Below, piece by piece: positions 1-9,446 of a stretch of DNA of 64,000 nucleotides. The translations under genes and the position numbers were made by a program. This DNA is from Gracilibacillus halotolerans. Its GTDB lineage: Bacteria; Bacillota; Bacilli; Bacillales; Amphibacillaceae. The notes under the pieces are model-generated. The model did not search any database, was not told the origin of the DNA, and saw only the letters and a program-made list of their open reading frames with translations. Numbering within the stretch: position 1 is the stretch's first letter; the number at the start of each line of letters is the position of its first letter. The stretch lies in assembly GCF_014206945.1 (NCBI RefSeq), contig NZ_JACHON010000002.1, positions 287,115-351,114 of the forward strand. Reading direction: 5' to 3'.

Positions 1-1
1 A

Positions 2-880
2 CAATTAGTAAACAAATCAAACTCTAAAGATAAACTCGAGGTTAAGAGTAGCGATGAAAAGATTGATGTGAAAGGCGCTAATTTTGAAACTTCTTTTCAA
101 TTGGGAATGCTAGCATCTTATAAAGTAGAAAATCAGGAGCTTATTACATCTCCACTTGTACCAAATTTCTGGCGAGCAATGATTGATAACGATCGCGGTT
201 CACATGTAGACCAAGATAGTAAGACATGGAGAGAAGCTAGTTTAAAAAGGGAACTACTTAATGTCTCTCATAAAATTAACGATGATCATGTACAAATAAT
301 TGCATCGTTCGAAGTGCCAACAACCTCACGTAGTATAGTAAATGTTCGCTATACCATTTATACTACTGGTCAAATCGATGTTCATTACAAACTACTACCA
401 GGAAAAGATTTGCCGAACATACCGGAGATTGGTATGCGATTTGAAATGGATGCGTCTTATGAAAATTTAGAATGGTATGGCAAAGGTCCACATGAGACAT
501 ATTGGGATCGTCAAAAGAGTGGAAAAATAGCGATACATGAAGGTAAAGTTCAAGATCAATTAGAGCCTTACTTAAAACCACAAGAAAGCGGAAATAAAGT
601 CGGTGTTCGCTGGCTAAATGTGAAGGATCAAGATGGTAATGGACTTCGAATCTCTGGTTCGCCAACTATTGAAGTGAATGCCATTCCATATACACCATTT
701 GAGTTGGAGGAAGCAAGTCATCATCATCTGCTCGCTAAATCGAATAAAGTTTCGATTCGGGTGAATGGCTGGCAAATGGGTGTTGGTGGCGATGATAGTT
801 GGGGACAAAAAACACATCCAGAATATCGCTTGTTTGCAAACCAATCGTATGAGTATACTTTTTCTATTCAATTTTTGTAA
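2..880 (+). CDS. Beta-galactosidase (GH2, LacZ type), C-terminal part only
   Basis: The reading frame is open from base 2 of the window, so the gene starts upstream and only the last 292 residues are visible; LacZ-type enzymes are about 1,000 residues. The visible part is the C-terminal beta-sandwich (Bgal small chain): VPNFWRAMIDND near the start, then EWYGKGPHETYWDR, PQESGN.VGVRW and GVGGDDSWG. The last motif matches the segment carrying the substrate-platform tryptophan of E. coli LacZ. The catalytic glutamates would lie upstream and cannot be checked. The protein should hydrolyse beta-galactosides in the cytoplasm. A LacI-family regulator follows, and a strong terminator lies just after the stop. 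Confidence 0.9.
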   Translation, partial: QLVNKSNSKDKLEVKSSDEKIDVKGANFETSFQLGMLASYKVENQELITSPLVPNFWRAMIDNDRGSHVDQDSKTWREASLKRELLNVSHKINDDHVQIIASFEVPTTSRSIVNVRYTIYTTGQIDVHYKLLPGKDLPNIPEIGMRFEMDASYENLEWYGKGPHETYWDRQKSGKIAIHEGKVQDQLEPYLKPQESGNKVGVRWLNVKDQDGNGLRISGSPTIEVNAIPYTPFELEEASHHHLLAKSNKVSIRVNGWQMGVGGDDSWGQKTHPEYRLFANQSYEYTFSIQFL

Positions 881-887
881 TCAAAAG

Positions 888-920
888 GCTGTAGGGGAAA
901 AAATCCTCTACAGCTTTTTT
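888..920 (+). terminator. Rho-independent terminator after the beta-galactosidase gene
   Basis: An 11-bp stem (GCTGTAGGGGA pairing with TCCTCTACAGC, one G-U pair) with a five-A loop is followed by six T. It starts 8 bases after the stop codon. Confidence 0.88.
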
Positions 921-972
921 AACGACCAACTATAGATGAGCATGCAACGGTATCGCCAATCATCATCTTTTC

Positions 973-1002
973 TTGACAGGTACTTAAAATAAGCGCTAAA
1001 TA
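973..1002 (+). promoter_or_regulatory. Probable sigma-A promoter of the LacI-family gene
   Basis: A perfect TTGACA at 973-978 is followed after 17-18 bp by CTAAAT/TAAATA (996-1002). An AGCGCT palindrome (992-997) overlaps the -10 and could be an operator half. The -10 match is only moderate. Confidence 0.5.
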
Positions 1003-1055
1003 GAAGTAATAGATTATTAGACTGGAATCAAAAAACACAATTTGAGGGATGAACG

Positions 1056-2066
1056 ATGACAAAATGGACGATACGCGATATTGCAGAAATGGCTGGAGTT
1101 TCACCAGGGACAGTTTCCAAAGTAATCAATCAAACAGGTAGTCTAAGTCCGAAGACGATTGAAAAAGTGAAGAAAGTAATTGATGAGACAGGATATGTTC
1201 CAAGCTTTTCAGCAAAAGCACTAGCAACGAAAAAATCAAATCTAATTGGGCTTATTTATGCTGGAGAAGTGCACGTTGAGTTTGCACATCCTTTTTTTAA
1301 CTCAGTCATTAATTCATTTAAAAATACAATTGGACAACTGGGATACGATTTACTTATGTTTTCCAATCCATCGTTTAATAATGGAATAGAAGATTACGTA
1401 GCAAGGTGTAAACATTATCAACTAGATGGGTGTCTCATTGTAACTGGAGAAAGGGTTGAGGGGGCAATTTATGATCTTGACCAAAGTGACATACCAACAG
1501 TTGGGATTGACCTGAAGCTGACAGGAAAACAATCATCCTATATAACAACAGATAACGCAAAAATATCTAACTTAGTAGTTCGTTATTTTCATGAGTTAGG
1601 TTTAAAGAAATTAGCATTTATAGGCGGTCAAGAAGAATCACTAATAACTGCAACGCGTAAAGAAGCATTTCTTCAATCATTGAAACTATCCAAAATGGAA
1701 ACTTCCTCGGAGTGGATTCGATTTGGAGATTACTTTGAAGAAAGTGGTTATGAACAAATGAAGCATATTTTGGATAGTGACTCTTTACCTGAAGCTGTAT
1801 TTGCCGTATCGGATATGATGGCGTTAGGAGCAATCGAGGCAATTAAGGAGAGAGGCTTGCGCGTACCTGAAGATATCCGGGTAATCGGCTGTGACGACAT
1901 AGACGCTTGTCGATATAGCGAACCAGCATTAGCGACGGTGAAACAGGATCAGTTGGAGATTGGTGAACGTGCTGCGGAAATTTTACATGACTTAATTAAC
2001 GGGGAAAAAGTAGAGCCGTGCTATCTTGTTGATCCTGAAATAGTTATTCGAAAATCAGCAAGGTAA
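1056..2066 (+). CDS. LacI/GalR-family transcriptional regulator
   Basis: A 336-residue protein with the family layout. The N-terminal helix-turn-helix (residues 4-50; TIRDIAEMAGVSPGTVSKVIN) contacts DNA, with the hinge helix around LATKKSN. A periplasmic-binding-protein-like effector domain fills the rest, including FAVSDMMALGAIEAI and DIRVIGCDDIDAC. The family represses or activates sugar genes upon binding a carbohydrate. The gene sits between a beta-galactosidase and a YesL-type gene, so control of beta-galactoside or oligosaccharide use is likely, but the effector cannot be read from sequence. The ATG is preceded by GAGGGATG. Length is normal and no key motif is missing. Confidence 0.92.
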   Translation: MTKWTIRDIAEMAGVSPGTVSKVINQTGSLSPKTIEKVKKVIDETGYVPSFSAKALATKKSNLIGLIYAGEVHVEFAHPFFNSVINSFKNTIGQLGYDLLMFSNPSFNNGIEDYVARCKHYQLDGCLIVTGERVEGAIYDLDQSDIPTVGIDLKLTGKQSSYITTDNAKISNLVVRYFHELGLKKLAFIGGQEESLITATRKEAFLQSLKLSKMETSSEWIRFGDYFEESGYEQMKHILDSDSLPEAVFAVSDMMALGAIEAIKERGLRVPEDIRVIGCDDIDACRYSEPALATVKQDQLEIGERAAEILHDLINGEKVEPCYLVDPEIVIRKSAR

Positions 2067-2094
2067 TTTCTATCGGACTAAAAGTTTCCAAAAA

Positions 2095-2104
2095 TTAACG
2101 TTAA
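2095..2104. promoter_or_regulatory. TTAACGTTAA palindrome, possible LacI-family operator
   Basis: A perfect 10-bp palindrome with the central CG typical of LacI-family operators lies between the regulator stop and the downstream membrane gene. A second CCGG-centred partial dyad lies at about 2133-2147. No binding data exist; assignment is by position and symmetry only. Confidence 0.3.
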
Positions 2105-2181
2105 AAACCCTTGTTTTTTGGTTTATTTTCTTGCTAACCGGCTAAACTGATACTAACAATGTAGAAGAGGCAGGTGTAGTT

Positions 2182-2802
2182 ATGGAACAGGGTGAAGCAC
2201 TTTTTTTTCGTATTTTGTACGTTGTTGCAGCATTTAGTGCTCTACAATTCTTTTGGCTCTTCTTTTCGTTAGGTGTCGTAACAGTTATCCCAGCAACTAT
2301 GGCCATGTATGCCGTGCTTGTCGAATGGCAAAAAAATGGGGTAGATATTGGGATATGGAAGACATTTTTTCCTTCGTTTAAGGCTTACTTTAGACGAACG
2401 GTAATTGGCAGTATGAATCTGTTGATGCTCTCTCTTTTAATCGCTTGGAATTTTCAATATGTACAACAGCTGTTACATACAACTATGTATATTCTTTTAT
2501 TTATGGCTAGTCTTATCGTATTAACATTGATTTCTGTTGTTCCCTTTACGGTCACATCCCATTTAAAAGGATTTCAACTTTGGAAAAATGCATCGCTCGT
2601 ATCGGTAGCAATTTTACCTCAGCTCTTAATTATTCTCCTTTTAATTGGGCTTTATGTTGGCGTGACAGTCATTACGCCAGTTCTAGGAATAGCTATTATT
2701 AGCGTATTTGCCTATTTACATCTTTTATTATGGCAGCGAGCAGTTAAAAAACTACCTTCTGATTTAACGGATCGATTTTTATTAAAATATCGGTACCGGT
2801 AA
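2182..2802 (+). CDS. YesL-family (DUF624) membrane protein
   Basis: A 206-residue, strongly hydrophobic protein with about five membrane segments. The N-terminal half has the DUF624 pattern: an aromatic-rich first helix, then VIPATMAMYAVLVEWQKNG and a KTFFPSFKAYFRR stretch. YesL-like proteins are usually encoded beside carbohydrate ABC transporters and glycoside hydrolases in Bacillaceae, and their biochemical role is unknown. Its place after the LacI gene and close to a GH2 enzyme fits a sugar-utilisation locus. The RBS (GAGGCAGGTG) is upstream of the ATG. The family call is good; no function is claimed. Confidence 0.8.
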   Translation: MEQGEALFFRILYVVAAFSALQFFWLFFSLGVVTVIPATMAMYAVLVEWQKNGVDIGIWKTFFPSFKAYFRRTVIGSMNLLMLSLLIAWNFQYVQQLLHTTMYILLFMASLIVLTLISVVPFTVTSHLKGFQLWKNASLVSVAILPQLLIILLLIGLYVGVTVITPVLGIAIISVFAYLHLLLWQRAVKKLPSDLTDRFLLKYRYR

Positions 2803-2905
2803 TATTCAGCGATGTACATAGTCATCATGGTAAGATGTGGGGACACAACAAACCTTACAACATTAAAGACGAACAATTAAAAAATGAGATATGAAAAATT
2901 ACGTA

Positions 2906-3019
2906 GCAAAAACACGTAGACTCCTGCAGGAAAGCAACAGCTGAAAATCCATTACAAAAGTTCAATTGAACTTTTGTAATTAGTTGAGGCGTTGCCTGCG
3001 GAAAGCGAAGTGTTTTAGC
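2906..3019 (+). repeat. Dispersed inverted-repeat element, copy 1
   Basis: About 114 bp bounded by GCAAAAACAC (2906-2915) and its imperfect inverse GTGTTTTAGC (3010-3019). The centre (2951-2980) is a perfect 30-bp palindrome, ATTACAAAAGTTCAA and its inverse. It is flanked by CTCCTGCAGGAAAGCAACAG on the left and GTTGCCTGCGGAAAGCG on the right, which also pair partly. The same element occurs in reverse orientation at 20011-20139. No ORF fits inside. A further imperfect hairpin (GTACAAATCGAAC with GTTCGGCTTGTAC, about 3036-3076) follows between the convergent genes, and TTTTGACTCAGCC at about 3091 resembles the outer end of copy 2. The 2803-3115 gap holds nothing else recognisable. Confidence 0.75.
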
Positions 3020-3115
3020 GAAGAATTTTAAAAAGGTACAAATCGAACTGTTTCTAGCGAATCGTTCGGCTTGTACTATGATTAAATACTTTTGACTCAG
3101 CCTTTTCCCTATTTG

Positions 3116-3832
3116 TTAATTAAACATTTCACGAATTGTTTGAACAAGCTTTACTGCATTTTTATTGTCTCCGTGAACACAAATTGTATCTGTCTCAAGA
3201 GAGATAATGTTACCTGTAATCGTTTTTACTCTCCCTTGTGACAGTAATCGAACTTGCTCGATTACCTCTTGTTCCGTTTCAATGACAGCTCCATTTGTAT
3301 TGCGAGAGGTCAAGGTACCGTCTTCTTCATAGCGGCGATCCGCGAACGTTTCATTCCATGTAGTTAACCCCACATCTTTACCTGCACGAATTAACTCACT
3401 TTTCGCTAAGCCGTATAAAATAATAGTAGGATTAAAATCATGTACTGCATTTGCTATCGCAGATGCTACCGTGTAATCAACAGCAGCCATGTTGTATAAT
3501 GCGCCGTGTGGCTTTACATGATGGATAGTCGTTTCGTTTACTATTGTGAAAGCGTGCAAAGCACCTAACTGGTAAAGCACCATATCATAAATTTCTTGTG
3601 GACTCATTTGGAGGTTTCGTCTACCAAATCCATGTAAGTCAGGAAAGCCAGGATGAGCTCCAATTTTCACCCCATGCTCTTTAGCTAATTTTACTGTAGT
3701 TTGCATAATTGTTGGATCCCCTGCATGATAACCACAAGCGATGTTTACGGAATCTACATATGGAAGAATAGCTTCGTCATTTCCCATACGAAAAGCGCCA
3801 TAGCTTTCCCCGAGATCGCAATTCAAATCCAT
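3116..3832 (-). CDS. pxpA: 5-oxoprolinase subunit A (LamB/YcsF family)
   Basis: A 238-residue LamB/YcsF protein of normal length. It starts MDLNCDLGESYGAFRMGND and contains VNIACGYHAGDP, KIGAHPGFPDLHGFGRR and HVKPHGALYN, all hallmarks of PxpA. With PxpB and PxpC it forms the ATP-dependent enzyme that opens 5-oxoproline (pyroglutamate) to glutamate, a damage-repair and salvage step in the cytoplasm. It is the last gene of a three-gene minus-strand operon pxpB-pxpC-pxpA with a 49-bp gap after pxpC. No YcsG-type transporter lies in the cluster, unlike in B. subtilis. Confidence 0.93.
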   Translation of the reverse strand: MDLNCDLGESYGAFRMGNDEAILPYVDSVNIACGYHAGDPTIMQTTVKLAKEHGVKIGAHPGFPDLHGFGRRNLQMSPQEIYDMVLYQLGALHAFTIVNETTIHHVKPHGALYNMAAVDYTVASAIANAVHDFNPTIILYGLAKSELIRAGKDVGLTTWNETFADRRYEEDGTLTSRNTNGAVIETEQEVIEQVRLLSQGRVKTITGNIISLETDTICVHGDNKNAVKLVQTIREMFN

Positions 3833-3848
3833 TACGTATCATCTCCTA

Positions 3849-4799
3849 TCAAAATCTATATTTTTCATTAATAAAGCATCTCATCTTTTGAAAGAACGCC
3901 TCTTGCTCAACTAAGCGCTTATATGCATCTTCTACCGTTATTTCTTTGAACTGCACGGTTCCAGTAAGGGATAACTGGCTTAATTTTGGTAAATCAGCTT
4001 CAATTACTTGTCCGATTTTTGGATAACCACCTGTTGGCTGAGCGTCCGCCATTAAAACGATTGGCAAACCATTTGGTGGGACTTGAATCGTGCCAAAAGA
4101 AGTCGCCTCGGTTAACAAATCTCCCGTATGCTTCGTCTTTATTGGCTCCCCTTGTAATCGATAACCAATTCGGTTGGACTGACTACTAATTTGCCACTTT
4201 TGTTGTGAAAAGCTATCTGCATGAAACCAATCAAATTGTGGACCTCTTATATAATGGACGACTTGAGATTGACTACCTATATATTCATTAATAAAGTCGG
4301 GGATGTACCAATTACAATCGTGAAGGGAAAGGTCTAGCTCTTTCAATGGAATTTGATCACCATTACGTAATGGCCTTCCTGTAATACTTTCGATATCTGC
4401 GCGCATGACGGTACTTCTACTACCTAAAATTTTAGGTGTTTGAATTCCGCCTCTAACAGCAATATACCCGTAAGCCCCTTTTCTCGAAGGTCGTAATTGA
4501 ACCGTGTCTCCCTTTTTAATAAAAATTGGCCTGTATCTATCTAAGTTTTCCTTTTCCACGTTTACACTCATATCCGCACCAGTTACTGCAATTAGTGCAT
4601 CACAATCAAATTGAATCGTCGGTCCGATTAGACTCATTTCAATAACTGCTGCATTTTCATCGTTCCCAACAATTAAATTGGCTAGGCGCATTGCTTGTAT
4701 ATCCATTGGACCAGCAGTTGAGAAACCGTAGGAGCGCATTTTTCTTCCTAAATCTTGAATGGTTGTATATAAGCCTTCTTCGATAATCTTTAAGGACAT
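3849..4799 (-). CDS. pxpC: 5-oxoprolinase subunit C (biotin-dependent carboxyltransferase-like)
   Basis: A 316-residue protein of the KipA/allophanate hydrolase subunit 2 family. Visible motifs are GLYTTIQDLGR, GFSTAGPMDIQAMRLAN, YIAVRGGI and GLPIVLMADAQPTGGYPKIG. It partners PxpB to catalyse ATP-dependent 5-oxoproline cleavage. An upstream in-frame TTG (4814) would add five residues. The ATG at 4799 is preferred because GAGGTG lies seven bases before it. The gene lies 27 bp after pxpB, so transcription is almost certainly shared. Confidence 0.92.
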   Translation of the reverse strand: MSLKIIEEGLYTTIQDLGRKMRSYGFSTAGPMDIQAMRLANLIVGNDENAAVIEMSLIGPTIQFDCDALIAVTGADMSVNVEKENLDRYRPIFIKKGDTVQLRPSRKGAYGYIAVRGGIQTPKILGSRSTVMRADIESITGRPLRNGDQIPLKELDLSLHDCNWYIPDFINEYIGSQSQVVHYIRGPQFDWFHADSFSQQKWQISSQSNRIGYRLQGEPIKTKHTGDLLTEATSFGTIQVPPNGLPIVLMADAQPTGGYPKIGQVIEADLPKLSQLSLTGTVQFKEITVEDAYKRLVEQEAFFQKMRCFINEKYRF

Positions 4800-4826
4800 G
4801 TGTAAACACCTCAATCAACTAACGTG

Positions 4827-5501
4827 CTATTTGTGCTCAAATTCGTGTAAGTTAAAAAATTCTTGTTGGCTAATCGGATAGAACTGAATAAAATCACCTG
4901 GTTGAACGAGTGTCGGTTGATTCTCTTTCATTGGTAATAAGTGAACAGGTGTACGTCCAATTATTTGCCAGCCCCCTGGAGAAGGAGAGGGATAAATTCC
5001 TGTTTGTTTACCTGCAATACCGACCGAACCGCGATGTACCTCTCTTCTCGGATTGTTCTTCCTAGGTGTTGCAATCTTTGAATCTACCTCTGAAAGAAAA
5101 GGAAAACCTGGTGCAAAGCCGAGAAAAAGAACCTGATAGTTTCTCTCTGAATGTAGGCGAATGACCTCATTCGTATCTATCGCATGATAGTCTGCTACGA
5201 CCTGTATATCTGGTGCAAATTCTCCTTCATAGCACACTGGAATTTTTATAACGTTTCCGTTTGGTTGATTTCCTGTCTGTTGTGTTAAGTAAGGGACTAC
5301 AACTTTTCTTACTTCATTATACGTAAGACGAAAAGGATTGAAATAGACAGTTAATGTTGTATACCCGACAACTGCCTCAGTTATCGCGTCTATATTTAAA
5401 AGTTGATCTCGTATATAAAGTAACTGGTGATATTTTTCTAATGAAAACTCTTTCCCATAATTAATTCGAAAACTTTCTTCCGAAACGAATGTTAATTCCA
5501 T
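4827..5501 (-). CDS. pxpB: 5-oxoprolinase subunit B (KipI family)
   Basis: A 224-residue KipI/allophanate hydrolase subunit 1 protein. Motifs include GYTTLTVYFNP near residue 47, IPVCYEGEFAPD, LGFAPGFPFLSEV and TPRKNNPRREVHRGSVGIAG, then GIYPSPSPGGWQIIGRTP. It is the ATP-binding side of the PxpABC 5-oxoprolinase. B. subtilis KipI also inhibits the sporulation kinase KinA; whether this homologue does is unknown. It is the first gene of the minus-strand operon, with AAAGGGTG ahead of the ATG. Confidence 0.92.
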   Translation of the reverse strand: MELTFVSEESFRINYGKEFSLEKYHQLLYIRDQLLNIDAITEAVVGYTTLTVYFNPFRLTYNEVRKVVVPYLTQQTGNQPNGNVIKIPVCYEGEFAPDIQVVADYHAIDTNEVIRLHSERNYQVLFLGFAPGFPFLSEVDSKIATPRKNNPRREVHRGSVGIAGKQTGIYPSPSPGGWQIIGRTPVHLLPMKENQPTLVQPGDFIQFYPISQQEFFNLHEFEHK

Positions 5502-5719
5502 ACATTACACCCTTTTATTAAAACTAATTTACAAAAAATTAAAAAAACTCTAACAAAACTAGGTCTATAGTAATGATAAGATAGACATACCAACATGACT
5601 GACATCAGAGATAACGTACATAAATTACTAGGGAAGGGTTCCAACAAGTAGCGTAACGAGAGGAATTGCCTTCTCTAAAATTTGGCGACTTCTATACGCT
5701 TTATGAGGGGGATATGTAA
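5502..5719. other. Divergent intergenic region with a dyad and a structured leader
   Basis: This region separates pxpB (minus) from a chemoreceptor gene (plus). A 24-bp dyad GTCTAT-N12-ATAGAC lies at 5563-5586. Nearer the receptor start, AGCGTA (5650-5655) pairs perfectly with TACGCT (5695-5700) around an inner GAGAGG/CCTTCTC stem, and the RBS GAGGGGG follows at once. No clear sigma-D consensus is visible and no known riboswitch class was recognised. Confidence 0.35.
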
Positions 5720-7444
5720 ATGAAAATAAAGAGAAAAGAAAAGAAATATTCCTTTAACAACCGAAAAATAGGAACGAAATACGGTATCGTTTTAGCACTC
5801 GTTTTAGGATTGTTTGTTTTTTCTACATCTATTGTAACGTTTTTTACCATGAACATCCAATCAGACATTGAACTTATGGAGGAAAGAGGTCAAGTTTCTG
5901 TAGATGTTACGGAAATGGATTCGCTAATACGAGCAAAAAGTATGAATATGTATGAATATATGAAAGAGCAAGACGATCTCATTGTAGAAGGATACATCGA
6001 AAGTAATCGACGGTATGCTACGATGTATCAGCAGGTAGAAAAGAAACTTATAGCAGAATATGAACTCGAGCTACTTGAACGAATCAATCATGCTAGTAAG
6101 GAAGTAGATCTTCAGTTTGACAAAGTTGTTAAACTTGTTAATCAAGGTGAACTAGAAGCGGCTGGAAATGAAGCAGATATAGCTAGCGAGTTACAGCAAA
6201 AAGCTATTAGAGATATCGATACGCTACAGCAAATTGTTACAGATAAGCGAAAAGAAGCTGGTAGTAGTGCGATGGAATCTTCACAATTTACGATTGTAAT
6301 ACTTCTTGGTGGTTTAATTGTCTCGACAACGCTAAGTATTCTGATCATTGTGTTACTCAATCGAAAAGTGTCTTCCAGTTTAAGTAAAGTGGCAGAGCTT
6401 AGTAATCAAATCGCTAATGGTAATCTGACAGCTGAGAGTTTAGCTTATCGAGGCAAGGATGAAATTGGTATCCTTAGTACGTCTATGAATCAGATGAAGG
6501 AAAATTTATTAACGATTATTTTAGAAACAGGGACAGTATCCGAAACGGTACATAATCAAAGTAAATCGATGCGACAGTCTGCAACAGAGGTGAAAAATGC
6601 GTCTGAGGAGACTTCTACTACGATGCAAGAAATAGCATCAGGTGCAGAGTTACAAGCAAATCATTCGATGAACGTTGCTAAGAAAATGAAGGAATTTACC
6701 GAAGAAGTAAGAGAGGTTCACGAACTAGGTGAGAATATCAATTCCTCTACATTGGAAGTACTTGATCAAGCAATGAACGGAAAAGAAATGATGGATGATT
6801 CTGTGATTCAAATGAATCGAATCTATCAGTTAGTAGGAAACACGGTAACAGAAGTGCAACAGTTAAATCAGCAGTCACAAGAAATTTCTCGGCACGTACA
6901 AGTGATTCAAGAAATAGCAGACCAAACAAATCTGTTAGCACTTAATGCCGCAATTGAGGCCGCACGAGCTGGAGAAGAGGGAAAAGGCTTTGCGGTAGTT
7001 GCTGAGGAAGTGAAGAAATTAGCAGGAGTAGTAGCGGAATCGAGTACAGATATTAAGCATTTAGCCAAAACGATTCAAGACGGGACATATGCTGTTACGG
7101 AATCACTGGAGGAAGGATATACAGAAGTTGCAAATGGCACGAAACAAGTGAAACAAACTGGGGAAACATTTGAGACTATTCATCGTTCCATTCGTTATAT
7201 GGTAGATAATATTCAGACCGTCGTTCAAAGTCTTACACATATTACTTCATCAACAAAAACAATGGACGAGTGGATGGAGGAGATTGCTAGTATCTCAGAA
7301 ACTTCTGCCACGCAAATTGAAGAAACAGCAGCCTCCACACAGCAAGTGACTAGCGCCATGGAAAATGTTTCTCATCATGCAATTGAATTATCGCAATTAT
7401 CAGAGGGATTAAATCGATTAGTACAACAATTTAAAATGAAATAG
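5720..7444 (+). CDS. Methyl-accepting chemotaxis protein (first of a tandem pair)
   Basis: A 574-residue transmembrane chemoreceptor. Membrane segment 1 lies at about residues 23-47. An all-helical extracytoplasmic sensor (about 48-190, four-helix-bundle type) follows, then membrane segment 2 at about 193-213, a HAMP domain (to about 270) and a long signalling coiled coil. The hairpin tip [30 protein letters not shown] is nearly invariant and binds CheA/CheW. Glutamine/glutamate pairs near ETAASTQQ are likely methylation sites. The ligand is unknown. The neighbour at 7719 has the same length and layout, so the two probably arose by duplication, but their sensor domains differ. A strong terminator follows. 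Confidence 0.93.
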   Translation: MKIKRKEKKYSFNNRKIGTKYGIVLALVLGLFVFSTSIVTFFTMNIQSDIELMEERGQVSVDVTEMDSLIRAKSMNMYEYMKEQDDLIVEGYIESNRRYATMYQQVEKKLIAEYELELLERINHASKEVDLQFDKVVKLVNQGELEAAGNEADIASELQQKAIRDIDTLQQIVTDKRKEAGSSAMESSQFTIVILLGGLIVSTTLSILIIVLLNRKVSSSLSKVAELSNQIANGNLTAESLAYRGKDEIGILSTSMNQMKENLLTIILETGTVSETVHNQSKSMRQSATEVKNASEETSTTMQEIASGAELQANHSMNVAKKMKEFTEEVREVHELGENINSSTLEVLDQAMNGKEMMDDSVIQMNRIYQLVGNTVTEVQQLNQQSQEISRHVQVIQEIADQTNLLALNAAIEAARAGEEGKGFAVVAEEVKKLAGVVAESSTDIKHLAKTIQDGTYAVTESLEEGYTEVANGTKQVKQTGETFETIHRSIRYMVDNIQTVVQSLTHITSSTKTMDEWMEEIASISETSATQIEETAASTQQVTSAMENVSHHAIELSQLSEGLNRLVQQFKMK

Positions 7445-7452
7445 GAAGTATA

Positions 7453-7490
7453 AACTAGCATTCTATCTAATATAGAAGTGCTAGTTTTTT
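7453..7490 (+). terminator. Rho-independent terminator of the first chemoreceptor gene
   Basis: AACTAGCA.TTCTAT pairs with ATAGAAGTGCTAGTT around a short loop, followed by TTTTTT. The gap to 7718 shows no other clear feature. Confidence 0.88.
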
Positions 7491-7718
7491 ATTACACCTT
7501 GGAAAAATTAAGTTCCAAGTATAAGTACAACGAAGGCAATCGCCAAATTTCTTTTATCATAACATTTATAGTCCGTTCGATTGATACTTATGAATAAATA
7601 AGTATTTAGGACTAAAGGACTTGTAGGAATTTTAACCTGTTCATGTTAAAATGAAAGCATGTACATTTCCTTTGGTCATATAAAAAATACATAAATAGTA
7701 CAATGGGGGACAATAGTA

Positions 7719-9443
7719 ATGCAAAAAAAGAAACAAAAAGTGAAATTAAATGCTTTACAGAATCTAAAAATCGGTGGGAAGTATAGTGTCGTATTAGGAG
7801 TTGTGTTAGCTTTATTTATTATTTCCATTGGTGTTGTTAGCTTTTTTATGTGGCAAATGCAAAGTAACATAGAATCAATGGAAAGAAGAGCGGAACGAGC
7901 AGTCGAAGTGACAGAATTAGGTTCTCTTATCCGAGAGAAAACGAGTCAGTTATATATGTATATGGATAATCAAAGCTCGGAAATTTTAGAAACGTATGAG
8001 GAAGCGAAGGCAGAATATAACGAAATCGAAGCCCGTATAGCCGAAGATTTAAACTCCGAGGAGCAAGAACGATTATATAATCAAATACATTTTGCAAGTG
8101 AAGAAGTAGATCGTCAGTTCGAAACTGTCATTAGCTTAATTGATCAAGGAGAAATAGGCGAGGCTAGAACTGCTGCAACCACTGCTAGTTTAATACAAGG
8201 AGCATCAATAGGTGCTGTAGAAGATTTTAAGAATCTTGTATATGAGGATATGCAGAGTGCTAATGAGGATGTAAACCAAGGATTTTACACGACATGGTTT
8301 GTTTTAGGAATAGGTATCGTTGTTTCGATTGTTATAAGTATTATCATGATGGTATTACTAAACCGCTCCATTTCTAGCAAATTAAATCGACTCGTTGAAA
8401 CAAGCAATGAAATAGCAAACGGAAATCTCGCTGTTAACAATATCGAAAATGATTCTAAAGATGAAATTGGTATTCTAGCAGATTCAATGAATCGGATGAA
8501 GGATAGTTTGCGCACGCTCATTTCCCAATCGGTTGAAGTATCGAGCTCGGTTCACAGTCAGAGTGCATTACTGCAGCAAGCAGCAGAAGAAGTGAAAACA
8601 GGTTCAGAGCAAACTGCTGTAACAATGCAAGAACTCGCATCTGGAGCAGAAACACAGGCAAATCATGCGAGCGATGTTGCAGAAAAAGTGAGCATGTTTA
8701 CACAAGGATTTAATGAAATGAGTAATAGTAGTGAAGAACTTACGGAATCATCTAATGAAATTTTAACGTTAACAGATACAGGGAAGAACATGATGGAAAA
8801 CTCTGTCTCACAAATGGAGAAAGTATATGCTATGGTGAAAGATGCTGTAGACAAAGTTCGTACGTTAGATAAACAATCTCAAGAAATTACAAAATTAGTC
8901 GATGTCGTCCAAGATATTGCAGAACAAACGAATTTACTTGCCTTAAATGCAGCAATCGAATCTGCAAGAGCGGGAGAACATGGTAAAGGATTTGCTGTAG
9001 TAGCGGATGAGGTTAGAAAATTAGCGGAGCAAGTTTCTCATTCCGTAGGTGATATTACAAATATTACGACACAAATTCAGAATGAATCTTCTTCGGTTAC
9101 CTTATCTTTAGAAGAAGGTTACGAAGATGTGGAACAAGGAATGGTGCAAATAGAAAACACAGGTGAAAGCTTTGAACAAATTAATGATTCCATTAGTAGA
9201 ATGGTAGATAAGCTTCAGGCAGTTGGAAATCGAATTAACGATCTGACCAGCGCAACAGAAGATATAGGTAAATCAGTAGAGGAAATCGCATCTATATCAG
9301 AGGAATCAGCTGCAGGTATCGAACAAACGGCTGCTTCCGCACAGCAAGGTAGTAGCTCAATGGAAGAGATGACCTACAATACAAAGCAACTGTCGGAACT
9401 ATCCAAACAATTAAATGATAATGTCCAACAATTTAAAATGTAA
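7719..9443 (+). CDS. Methyl-accepting chemotaxis protein (second of a tandem pair)
   Basis: A 574-residue paralogue of the preceding receptor. It has a membrane helix at about 23-47, a helical sensor domain rich in Glu/Gln, a second helix at about 191-213, HAMP, and the signalling domain with [30 protein letters not shown]. Both proteins end in the same VQQFKM motif. The signalling part is close to its neighbour while the sensor (48-190) diverges, which suggests specialisation for different stimuli. The ligand cannot be deduced. ATGGGGGACA serves as RBS region before ATG 7719. Confidence 0.93.
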   Translation: MQKKKQKVKLNALQNLKIGGKYSVVLGVVLALFIISIGVVSFFMWQMQSNIESMERRAERAVEVTELGSLIREKTSQLYMYMDNQSSEILETYEEAKAEYNEIEARIAEDLNSEEQERLYNQIHFASEEVDRQFETVISLIDQGEIGEARTAATTASLIQGASIGAVEDFKNLVYEDMQSANEDVNQGFYTTWFVLGIGIVVSIVISIIMMVLLNRSISSKLNRLVETSNEIANGNLAVNNIENDSKDEIGILADSMNRMKDSLRTLISQSVEVSSSVHSQSALLQQAAEEVKTGSEQTAVTMQELASGAETQANHASDVAEKVSMFTQGFNEMSNSSEELTESSNEILTLTDTGKNMMENSVSQMEKVYAMVKDAVDKVRTLDKQSQEITKLVDVVQDIAEQTNLLALNAAIESARAGEHGKGFAVVADEVRKLAEQVSHSVGDITNITTQIQNESSSVTLSLEEGYEDVEQGMVQIENTGESFEQINDSISRMVDKLQAVGNRINDLTSATEDIGKSVEEIASISEESAAGIEQTAASAQQGSSSMEEMTYNTKQLSELSKQLNDNVQQFKM

Positions 9444-9446
9444 AAC

